The position numbers were made by a program, and so were the translations under genes. From contig QNFD01000036.1 of the NCBI GenBank assembly GCA_003645435.1, positions 1 to 12,748 of the forward strand: DNA of 12,748 nucleotides, written 5' to 3'. Below the pieces are notes generated by a model. That model was not told where the DNA came from. It did no database searches and saw only the letters and a program-made list of their open reading frames with translations. Below are positions 1 through 5,353 of the stretch, piece by piece. Position 1 is the stretch's first letter, and each line of letters begins with the position of its first letter. This DNA is from Gammaproteobacteria bacterium. Its GTDB lineage: Bacteria > Pseudomonadota > Gammaproteobacteria > GCA-001735895.

Positions 1-274
1 CCTGTTTTCCGGGGGCTGTCTATTGTGCAACGCCAGTGTCGAGATGGCGCCGGTCGATAAATCGGTCGGAAATTCGGTAAAAAACACTATTCGACGCCTA
101 CAATCGGCAGTGGAGGCCGCGATAAGATCAGAAATTAGCGACCCGTCTAGCACCTCGGCATTATCCGGGTTTATTATCTGCACCTACCTCGGAGCACGGG
201 TATTGGCGAAGGCCGGGGCGCCCCTGCAAATGATTATTGATTCCCGCGACCGTTGCCTGCAATCTATTGGATAG
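1..274 (+). CDS. TetR-family transcriptional regulator, C-terminal part (5' end outside window)
   Basis: The open frame runs in from base 2 with no stop, so the gene begins upstream of the window and only about 90 residues of its C-terminus are visible. The segment GCLLCNASVEMAP followed later by GFIICTYLGARVLAKAGAP is the ligand-binding and dimerisation half of TetR regulators, where a small hydrophobic helix (GCLL..N...E.AP) precedes the last long helix (G...LAKAGA). The helix-turn-helix DNA-binding domain is off the window, so the operator and ligand cannot be predicted. An internal TTG at 23 could be miscalled as a start, but homology-like sequence continues upstream of it. The next gene on the same strand is the SDR oxidoreductase 199 bp downstream, with a palindromic repeat between. 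TetR regulators often control neighbouring SDR genes, but that link is inference here. Confidence 0.8.
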   Translation, partial: LFSGGCLLCNASVEMAPVDKSVGNSVKNTIRRLQSAVEAAIRSEISDPSSTSALSGFIICTYLGARVLAKAGAPLQMIIDSRDRCLQSIG

Positions 275-291
275 TTGAGATTCGTTTCACA

Positions 292-378
292 CCCTCTCCC
301 TTGAGGGAGAGGGCAGGGGTGAGGGTGTAGTTTTAGAGCCTCCCCCTCATCCCTGCCTTCTCCCCCGAGGGGAGAAGG
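292..378. repeat. Compound palindromic (REP-like) intergenic repeat
   Basis: Two perfect 10-bp hairpins lie back to back: CCCTCTCCCT (292-301) pairs with AGGGAGAGGG (304-313), and CCTTCTCCCC (356-365) pairs with GGGGAGAAGG (369-378). The stretches between them, CAGGGGTGAGGGTG (314-327) and CCCCCTCATCCCTG (342-355), are also complementary apart from two positions, so the whole unit can fold as one cruciform. Sequences of the type CCCTCTCCC-GGGAGAGGG with GGGTGAGGG are common dispersed repeats in gammaproteobacteria. It fills most of the gap between the TetR-type gene and the SDR gene. It may terminate the upstream transcript, but there is no clear U-run after either stem. Confidence 0.8.
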
Positions 379-473
379 AGTACTTTAAGGATAATGTCAC
401 CGATTCCGCTTTGTACATTTAGGTAGCCGCGGATCAACTCTGATATTCTTAATCAATTTCTAGCGGAACAATA

Positions 474-1253
474 ATGAGCGAAGCCAAAATCAATTTCAAT
501 TTTAACCAGAAAAAAGTGCTGATCACGGGCGGCACTTCAGGTATGGGCGAAGCCACTGCACAGGCATTCGTCGAAGCCGGTGCTAATGTAATAATCAGTG
601 GTCGCAATCAGGAACGGGCCAGCAACATCATCGCCAGACTCGGCGATGCACCCGGCAGCATAGACTTTATCGAAGCCGACATATCGGGTAGCGCGGCCTG
701 TAACCAACTAGTTGCGCAAGCAGTCGCGAATCTCGGCGGGCTCGATATAGTGGTTAACAGTGCCGGAGTGATCTACCACGCCACAGCCGAAGAAACCACC
801 GACGAACAATGGCTGGAAACCATGAACGTTAACGTCAATGGTATGTTTTATGTTTGTCGGGCGGCAATCCCGCACCTGAAAAACGAGGGTGGCGTGATCG
901 TTAATATTGCCTCCGATGCCGCTCTTAGCGGCAGCTACCACCTGACCGCCTATTGCGCCAGCAAGGGTGCCGTACTGCAAATGACGCGTGCGATGGCGCT
1001 CGATTATGCGCGCGATAATATTCGTGTCGTACCGATTTGCCCGGGCGATGTGGATACGCCGATGCTGAGGGGAGAGTTTCGCGATCGCGGGCTCGACGCC
1101 GAGGCAGGTCTCAGCGAATCCGCACAGGGGGTTCCATTAAATCGGGTATGTAGTGCGGAAGAAGTAGCGCATATGGTGCTTTATGCTGCCAGCGACTCGG
1201 CCAATTTTATTACCGGGTATCCTTTAGTTCTGGATGGCGGTAATCGAGCCTGA
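474..1253 (+). CDS. Short-chain dehydrogenase/reductase (classical SDR) family oxidoreductase
   Basis: A 259-residue cytosolic NAD(P)-dependent oxidoreductase of the usual classical SDR length (about 250). Visible motifs in order are the Rossmann cofactor loop TGGTSGMG (residues 18-25), the strand-4 motif NSAG (95-98, a variant of NNAG), and the catalytic tetrad: an Asn in the MNVNVNG segment (118-124), Ser147, and Tyr160/Lys164 in YCASK. CPGDVDTPM (189-197) is the usual PG motif, and the end GYPLVLDGG is the standard SDR C-terminus. ISGRN after strand 2 places an Arg where NADP(H)-preferring enzymes often carry a basic residue, so NADP use is plausible but unproven. The substrate cannot be read from sequence. 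The ATG at 474 has only a weak GGA ahead of it. It converges tail-to-tail with the STAS-like gene, the two stop codons being 5 bp apart. Confidence 0.92.
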   Translation: MSEAKINFNFNQKKVLITGGTSGMGEATAQAFVEAGANVIISGRNQERASNIIARLGDAPGSIDFIEADISGSAACNQLVAQAVANLGGLDIVVNSAGVIYHATAEETTDEQWLETMNVNVNGMFYVCRAAIPHLKNEGGVIVNIASDAALSGSYHLTAYCASKGAVLQMTRAMALDYARDNIRVVPICPGDVDTPMLRGEFRDRGLDAEAGLSESAQGVPLNRVCSAEEVAHMVLYAASDSANFITGYPLVLDGGNRA

Positions 1254-1258
1254 GCTAG

Positions 1259-1633
1259 TTAGTCCTGATTCGGAACCAGTAGCCACTGCTCGGCTTCACG
1301 GCGGCTGGAAAATTCCGCCATTTGAAAACCATTATCGTATGCGATTTTATTAATCACGGCATTGGGGTTAAAGCCGGGCTTGTGAACTACCGCGGCCTTC
1401 GCGTGGCGCAAATCATAATGATTGGCAAGATATTCCCCGAATGCCTCCTGCTCGCCAAACAGCATATCCATTACCAGATCGCGTACATCGATAAGGACTC
1501 TAAGCGGTTTCAAATCACTATAAGTGCTGCATATTTCTTCAACAGTCTGAAGTCTCATATCCAGATCTACCTTACCGGAATAGCTGAGAGTAACTATGTT
1601 GGATGCTGATTCATATTCAATTTTATAGGTCAT
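1259..1633 (-). CDS. Small SpoIIAA/STAS-like domain protein with MITE inserted at its start
   Basis: From the ATG at 1633 the product is 124 residues, beginning MTYKIEYESA. The alternation of strands and helices, the central segment LRVLIDVRDL, the segment HAKAAVVHKPG and the terminal FSSRREAEQWL resemble the SpoIIAA-like/STAS fold, in which the C-terminal 'F.s..eA..WL' is typical. The role is unknown; such proteins are often small cytosolic regulators or lipid-binding proteins. It lies downstream of phnX on the same strand, and without the 156-bp inserted element plus its 11-bp duplication the gap would be about 67 bp, so co-transcription was likely. The element's target duplication contains this ATG, so the gene keeps its coding sequence but lost its native upstream region. 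Alternative in-frame starts inside the element are ATG 1672 (adds 13 residues) and TTG 1735 (adds 34). Existence as a gene is fairly sure, function much less so. Confidence 0.75.
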   Translation of the reverse strand: MTYKIEYESASNIVTLSYSGKVDLDMRLQTVEEICSTYSDLKPLRVLIDVRDLVMDMLFGEQEAFGEYLANHYDLRHAKAAVVHKPGFNPNAVINKIAYDNGFQMAEFSSRREAEQWLLVPNQD

Positions 1634-1637
1634 AATC
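1627..1637. repeat. Target-site duplication, copy 1
   Basis: AGGTCATAATC, identical to the copy at 1794-1804. On the minus strand it reads GATTATGACCT and contains the retained ATG (1633-1631) of the STAS-like gene. Confidence 0.85.
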
Positions 1638-1666
1638 GAATGGCACTTACTTAAACCCAGAGTTAC

Positions 1667-1748
1667 CGTCATCCCGGCCTCCGAGCCGGGATCCAGGGTC
1701 GCTGAAAGCAACCAATTTACTGGATCCCGGATCAAGCCCGGGGTGACG
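1667..1748. repeat. Nested palindromic repeat inside the MITE-like element
   Basis: The outer arms CGTCATCCCGG (1667-1677) and CCGGGGTGACG (1738-1748) pair with one G-T wobble. The inner arms CCGGGATCCAG (1686-1696) and CTGGATCCCGG (1720-1730) pair perfectly over 11 bp. Each half also folds locally, for example CCCGGC (1673-1678) with GCCGGG (1685-1690). 'GTCATCCCGG...GGGATCCAG...CTGGATCCCGG' is a widely dispersed repeat type in proteobacteria. Whether it is part of the MITE or inserted into it later cannot be told from one copy. Confidence 0.75.
1670..1682 (-). promoter_or_regulatory. Shine-Dalgarno plus in-frame ATG supplied by the inserted element
   Basis: On the minus strand GGAGG (1682-1678) is followed after 5 bases by ATG (1672-1670), in frame with the STAS-like gene. 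The GGAG falls in the loop of a CCCGGC-TCGGAG-GCCGGG hairpin (1690-1673), which would leave it exposed. The ATG at 1633, by contrast, is preceded only by GTGCCATTCGATT, with no purine-rich ribosome site. The element may therefore have supplied a new translation start adding the 13 residues MTVTLGLSKCHSI. Not demonstrated. Confidence 0.5.
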
Positions 1749-1793
1749 ATGTTGTTGGTTTATAGTGATTTTACCCTTAAGTAAGTGCCATTC

Positions 1794-1804
1794 AGGTCAT
1801 AATC
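1794..1804. repeat. Target-site duplication, copy 2
   Basis: AGGTCATAATC, the second copy of the 11-bp duplication flanking the inserted element. On the minus strand it carries the displaced original start context, AAAGGATT-ATG-ACC. Reading on into the element this gives ATG ACC TGA, so the old start now encodes only two residues before a stop. Confidence 0.85.
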
Positions 1805-1867
1805 CTTTATTACCATATCCCTGACCAGGCACCGCCGCACCTTAATTGACGAAAAGCCGACGAATAA

Positions 1868-2716
1868 CTAGGGTTTTTCTCCACGTCTCAGCCGGGCCTC
1901 TATGTCATCAAGGCATGGCATCAGATCGGCGATGCTATCGATCACATAATGGGCGCCGCGCTGATACATGGTCGGGTATATGCGATCACGGTGCTTTTGC
2001 TTTACCTCTTCCGAAAAAGACATCCACTCGTCGTGTTGCACGCCAACCTCGTTGCCGGAGATGGCGAGGCCGATGGCCCAACCGCCGGCGTTCAGGCCTT
2101 CTTCGATACCGGTGAGTGTATCATCGATTTTAACCACCGATTGAACGCAGGAAATATCCAGTTCGAGTATGTTGCGCAGAACCATATGACCGAAAGGACG
2201 GCCGCGCGGTACATCGCCGGCGCCAAAGGTTGCGTCCGGATCGTATCCCTGCTTCTGGGCGTCAGCCAGGTTAATCGCGAGCATGCCCGGCAGGTAACCG
2301 GAGGTGGAGCCGATTTTGTAACCACGATCACGGCATGCCTTGATGGCATCAAGAGTGCCCGGAATCAACTCGGAATATTCAGATAAACAGGCTTCCTGCA
2401 GGGGAACGAAACGCTCGAACATACGGATTACGTCGTCTTCGGTCGGCTCGGAGCCCTTGGCTTTGGTCCAGCGCGCACGGACGCCGGGAATCTCGGTGAT
2501 CAAGCCAATGTGTACCTTTTTGTGCGCGCCCATTGGAATACGTGCTTCTTCCATAGAAATTGGAACACCTTCCTCTTCAAAGACTTTACAGAAGACTACA
2601 GCCGGGGCCATACAACCGAAATCCATCGTCGTTCCGGCCCAGTCAAGAACCACCAATTTGATGGGGCCGCGGTAGGCGCGGTTATAGGTAAATTCGCGTT
2701 CATAGGTGAATTGCAT
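1868..2716 (-). CDS. phnX: Phosphonoacetaldehyde hydrolase (phosphonatase)-like HAD-superfamily protein
   Basis: The 282-residue product resembles phosphonatase, which cleaves phosphonoacetaldehyde to acetaldehyde and phosphate in 2-aminoethylphosphonate breakdown. HAD motif I is LDWAGTT with nucleophile Asp25, and Cys35 in FGCMAP matches a conserved PhnX cysteine. The cap-domain signature PMGAHKKVHI carries Lys66 at the Schiff-base lysine position and His69 at the conserved histidine. GSTSG (136-140), DVPRGRP with Arg173, and VKIDDT with Asp199 complete the active site. One oddity is that the Asp normally just before the conserved His is Val68. The N-terminus is about 13 residues longer than in Bacillus-type PhnX. 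AGAGGA sits upstream of the ATG at 2716. No aminotransferase (phnW) or phosphonate transporter gene is in the window, so the substrate is assigned by family only. Confidence 0.85.
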   Translation of the reverse strand: MQFTYEREFTYNRAYRGPIKLVVLDWAGTTMDFGCMAPAVVFCKVFEEEGVPISMEEARIPMGAHKKVHIGLITEIPGVRARWTKAKGSEPTEDDVIRMFERFVPLQEACLSEYSELIPGTLDAIKACRDRGYKIGSTSGYLPGMLAINLADAQKQGYDPDATFGAGDVPRGRPFGHMVLRNILELDISCVQSVVKIDDTLTGIEEGLNAGGWAIGLAISGNEVGVQHDEWMSFSEEVKQKHRDRIYPTMYQRGAHYVIDSIADLMPCLDDIEARLRRGEKP

Positions 2717-2745
2717 ATCTTAGTCCTCTTTGAGAATTCGGAGTT

Positions 2746-2751
2746 ATTGTA
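2746..2751 (-). promoter_or_regulatory. Candidate -10 element for phnX
   Basis: TACAAT on the minus strand (2751-2746), five of six matches to TATAAT, lies 30 bp upstream of the phnX ATG. No good -35 stands 16-18 bp upstream; that position is occupied by the edge of the direct repeats at 2774-2817. This is the layout expected of an activator-dependent promoter. Weak evidence on its own. Confidence 0.3.
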
Positions 2752-2773
2752 TTTGATTGGTTATCCCCAGGTA

Positions 2774-2817
2774 TCAGTGTTATATCCTATACCAGTCAGT
2801 GATATATCCAATACCGC
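2774..2817. repeat. Two-copy 22-bp direct repeat, probable operator upstream of phnX
   Basis: TCAGTGTTATATCCTATACC (2774-2793) and TCAGTGATATATCCAATACC (2796-2815) match at 18 of 20 positions with a 22-bp start-to-start spacing, about two helical turns, so a protein would meet both copies on the same face. GGTAT (2770-2774) and ATACC (2789-2793) also form an inverted repeat around the first copy. The array lies directly upstream of the candidate phnX -10, 58-101 bp from its start codon. The regulator is unknown. Confidence 0.65.
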
Positions 2818-2852
2818 AATCAGATTTCTTTTCTTCACTAGTACTGCTCCAA

Positions 2853-2866
2853 TTGACTCAGATCAA
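2853..2866. promoter_or_regulatory. FNR/ANR-type (CRP-FNR family) box
   Basis: TTGAC-TCAG-ATCAA matches nine of the ten conserved bases of the FNR/ANR consensus TTGAT-N4-ATCAA. Its centre lies 29.5 bp upstream of a -10-like AATAGT (2889-2894), which is the class II (-41.5) geometry for transcription toward nqrA. It would make the nqr operon respond to oxygen. No matching -10 is found at the equivalent position toward phnX. This is a motif match only. Confidence 0.45.
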
Positions 2867-2943
2867 ATTGACGCGGCAAAGCCCGTGTAATAGTGTGCCT
2901 GTGCATAATTACCGATAGCGTCAATCAATGCAAATAAGCGTCC

Positions 2944-2972
2944 TTAAAACTCACCCCGGTTTTCGCTATGAT
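2944..2972 (+). promoter_or_regulatory. Candidate sigma-70 promoter for the nqr operon
   Basis: TTAAAA (2944-2949, four of six to TTGACA) and TATGAT (2967-2972, five of six to TATAAT) are separated by 17 bp. This would give a leader of about 50 nt before nqrA. A second possibility is the FNR-associated -10 at 2889-2894, so the operon may have two promoters. Confidence 0.35.
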
Positions 2973-3029
2973 GCGCTTTGCGATGACTTTTAGATCGGTT
3001 AACATGGCATTAAAAGGGGCAATTCTCGT

Positions 3030-4277
3030 ATGGGCTTGAAGCCGGAATCCACACCGCAAGCGACTACAAACACACTATCCGAACTCGACCTGAACGAGCC
3101 CAGGTCTGTTTCGCGCGTAGCCATACTGGGGCGTGACTACCGCGGTATCAATTTTGAACTACTCTGCGAAGAGGGCGACCGCGTTACCGCTGGCAGCGTT
3201 TTGATGCGCGATGCACGTCGCCCGGAAATTGTGTTTACTTCACCCGGGGCCGGCAGCGTGGCCAGAATCGAACGCGGCTTAAGACGTAGACTGGTTTCAC
3301 TGCAGATTGACCTTAATGAAACCGTCGGCATCACCCGATACACAGCACCGGAGACACAGGAGCAGTCGTCCCTGCGTGCTTTTATGCTGGAGTCCGGCGC
3401 CTGGACGGCTTTACGAACAAGACCTTTTGGCAATATTCCCAACCCCGATGGCGAACCTGCAGCGATCTTTATTACCGCGATGGAGAGTGAACCCTTAGCA
3501 CCTGCAGCCCTGCCAATTATCAACTCATTCGCCGCAGAATTTCGTGCCGGTGTAAACGCTTTGGCAGGAATCAGCGCAGCCACACTCTATGTCTGTCACT
3601 CGAAGGGCAACTCACTCCCGGTCGACGAGTCGGTAAACCTGCGTTGTGTACCGTTTTCCGAAGGTCACTCGGCGGGATTGCCCGGTGTACATATCAACGC
3701 TCTATGCCCAATTGGTTTCGGTGGTGGTGAGGTCTGGCACATCGGTTTTCAGGACGTGATTTCACTCGGTCATCTGCTGCTTCACGGTACAGCCTGGCTC
3801 GAACGTGTGATCAGTATCGCTGGTGCGGCGGTAAAAGGTCCTGGCATGTTTCGGGTACCCCAGGGCGCTTCGATTAGCGACCTGCTGGACGCTGGATCGT
3901 ATCAGGGTCCGGTACGAGTTGTTTCGGGCTCGGCCCTACGCGGTCAGGCCGCCACAGGCGGAGAGGCTTACCTGGGTGCGGGGCATGATCAAATTACGGT
4001 ATTGCCCGAGACCGTTACCGATACGCCAGAAAATAGTGGGGCTACTACCGGTGTACTGATTCCAAACGATGCGCTCGAGGACCTGGCGCCGCCCGGTATC
4101 TTCCCGGTACCGCTAATGCGCGCATTGCAAGTGGGTGACGTCGATCGTGCTCGCGATCTTGGTGCACTGGAGTTAGTTGAAGAAGACCTGGCCCTGCTCA
4201 GCTATGCCTGCCTGTCGAAAAGTGACTATGGGCTCTTGCTGCGTAATGTGCTGAATCAACTCGAGGGCGCAGGTTGA
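3030..4277 (+). CDS. nqrA: Na+-translocating NADH:quinone reductase subunit A (divergent, short)
   Basis: NqrA is the large peripheral subunit of the Na+-pumping NQR complex at the inner membrane. Recognisable family features are VAILGRDYRGINF (30-42), EGDRV...G.VL...RR (48-64), the lipoyl-like FTSPGAGSVARIERG (69-83), GLPGVHINALCPIG (216-229), VWHIGFQDVI (235-244), VSGSALRG (298-305), YLGAGHDQITVLPE (314-327) and LGALELVEEDLAL (377-389). At 415 residues it is about 30 shorter than typical NqrA (near 446). The usual N-terminal 'kGLDLPI.G.P' segment is replaced by an unrelated polar stretch. The normally near-invariant CPGK.EYG close to the C-terminus reads CLSKSDYG. AAAAGGGG (3012-3019) lies 10 bp ahead of the ATG. 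Its stop overlaps the nqrB start (TGATG). Confidence 0.92.
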   Translation: MGLKPESTPQATTNTLSELDLNEPRSVSRVAILGRDYRGINFELLCEEGDRVTAGSVLMRDARRPEIVFTSPGAGSVARIERGLRRRLVSLQIDLNETVGITRYTAPETQEQSSLRAFMLESGAWTALRTRPFGNIPNPDGEPAAIFITAMESEPLAPAALPIINSFAAEFRAGVNALAGISAATLYVCHSKGNSLPVDESVNLRCVPFSEGHSAGLPGVHINALCPIGFGGGEVWHIGFQDVISLGHLLLHGTAWLERVISIAGAAVKGPGMFRVPQGASISDLLDAGSYQGPVRVVSGSALRGQAATGGEAYLGAGHDQITVLPETVTDTPENSGATTGVLIPNDALEDLAPPGIFPVPLMRALQVGDVDRARDLGALELVEEDLALLSYACLSKSDYGLLLRNVLNQLEGAG

Positions 4278-5353
4278 TGGCAAACTATTACGGTAACAAC
4301 AGTCTGTCGCGTATTCACAAACTACAACTGCTGTCCCTGTTGCCAGTTAGTATCGCCGCGGTTTTCAATGTTGGTTACCAGTACCTGACGGCGCTGGCTC
4401 TCAACCCCGGCAACGGAACCGATGATTTTCGCAGCAGCCTGGTCCGCGGTCTTGGCGCCAGCCATCAGGATCCGGGGTTTTACGACCTGCTGGTGGCGGG
4501 ACTCGCACACATGGTGCCGATATTGTTGGTGGCGCTGATAGCCGGCGGCGTCTGGGAAAGAATTATCGCCGAACAGCGCAAGCGGCCTTTTGAACCTGGC
4601 TACATAGTGATCGCTTTGCTGTTTACCCTGCTGCTGCCTGGCGCCGCACCCCTCAGCCACGTCGTATTCGGCATGTCATTCGCCATTCTTGTGGGCAAGG
4701 GCGTTTTCGGCGGCGAAGGCAAAACCTTCCTCAGCCCGGCACTGCTTGGCATCGCCATTGTGCAAATAAGCTTTCCCAGTGCAGCCAATTTTCACCCTTT
4801 ATGGAATGGACTCGCTGGTTATTCCGGCAGCGAGGCTATCGCGCTCTACCACCGTGGCGGCGAAGCAGCACTGGCCTCTGCTGACATTAACCTGTGGTCA
4901 GCCTTTATCGGCATCACCCCCGGGCCGATGGGAACTACATCGGTATTTGCGATTGCGCTCGGCGCCGGTGTGCTTTTGTTCAGCCGTATTATCGCCTGGC
5001 GCTTGCTGCTGGCGCAGGTCATCGGACTGGTGGTGACAGCTACATTATTCAATATACTGGGTAGTGGATCAGGCGCCAGCGCCATGTCGGCAAACTGGCA
5101 TTTACTGCTCGGCAGTTTCGCCTTTGGCGCGGTCTACCTCGCCTGCGACCCGGTGGCCTCGTCCTGCACTAATCCCGGGCGCTGGATACAGGGGTTCTTT
5201 ATCGGCGCGCTGGTAGTGCTGATTCGGGTCGCCAACCCGACCCATCCCGATGCAGTTATCGTCGTTATCTTGCTGGCGTCGATTCTGGCACCGCTGATTG
5301 ATTACGCGGTGATTTCGGTCAATATTCACGCACGGGCGCGCCGTCATGTCTGA
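4277..5353 (+). CDS. nqrB: Na+-translocating NADH:quinone reductase subunit B lacking the FMN-attachment threonine
   Basis: NqrB is the main membrane subunit: in Vibrio it holds a covalent FMN, riboflavin and the quinone site. This 358-residue protein shows the family landmarks FNVGYQ (30-35), IAGGVWE (88-94, quinone/inhibitor region), VGKGVFGGEGKTFLSPAL (139-156), SAFIGITPGPMGTTSVFAI, WHLLLGSFAFGAVYLACDPV and a long hydrophobic C-terminus. The FMN motif, DGFSGATALS in Vibrio, aligns without gaps to AGYSGSEAIA (180-189), so the flavinylated Thr is Glu186. Without that Thr no phosphoester-linked FMN can form at this position. The N-terminus is about 50 residues shorter than in Vibrio. The start chosen is ATG 4277, overlapping the nqrA stop by one base; a TTG at 4274 is the alternative. 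It overlaps nqrC by 8 bp. Confidence 0.93.
   Translation: MANYYGNNSLSRIHKLQLLSLLPVSIAAVFNVGYQYLTALALNPGNGTDDFRSSLVRGLGASHQDPGFYDLLVAGLAHMVPILLVALIAGGVWERIIAEQRKRPFEPGYIVIALLFTLLLPGAAPLSHVVFGMSFAILVGKGVFGGEGKTFLSPALLGIAIVQISFPSAANFHPLWNGLAGYSGSEAIALYHRGGEAALASADINLWSAFIGITPGPMGTTSVFAIALGAGVLLFSRIIAWRLLLAQVIGLVVTATLFNILGSGSGASAMSANWHLLLGSFAFGAVYLACDPVASSCTNPGRWIQGFFIGALVVLIRVANPTHPDAVIVVILLASILAPLIDYAVISVNIHARARRHV

Larger units (their letters stand above)
1638..1793. mobile_element. 156-bp MITE-like element, probably IS4-type ends, with 11-bp target duplication
   Basis: The element is bounded by perfect 17-bp terminal inverted repeats: GAATGGCACTTACTTAA at 1638-1654 and its exact reverse complement at 1777-1793. 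It is flanked by an exact 11-bp direct repeat, AGGTCATAATC, at 1627-1637 and 1794-1804. It encodes no transposase, so it must be non-autonomous and mobilised in trans. An 11-bp duplication and ends of the form 'AATG(G)C...CTTAAG' are reminiscent of the IS4 family, whose members make 10-13 bp duplications; this family assignment is from memory and inference. The interior holds a separate nested palindrome (1667-1748). The intact duplication and perfect ends suggest a recent insertion. Confidence 0.85.

Noticed and set aside
1322..1609. Plus-strand open frame opposite the STAS-like gene, and other long antisense frames opposite nqr, pnt and SDR genes
   Set aside because: Shadow frames without family motifs or ribosome sites; the opposite strands carry recognisable proteins.
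1634..1735. TTG start at 1735 for the STAS-like gene
   Set aside because: The 34 added residues are translated repeat sequence. If an element-derived start is used, ATG 1672 with GGAGG is far better.
2867..2925. Inverted pair ATTGACGC (2867-2874) / GCGTCAAT (2918-2925) in the nqr control region
   Set aside because: Only 8 bp with a 43-bp spacer; could be two half-sites but is within chance for a region this size.
3004..3039. Short upstream frame ATG GCA TTA ... TGA (11 codons) overlapping the nqrA start in another frame
   Set aside because: No ribosome site ahead of it and no recognisable leader-peptide features; the AAAAGGGG inside it serves the nqrA ATG. Most likely chance.
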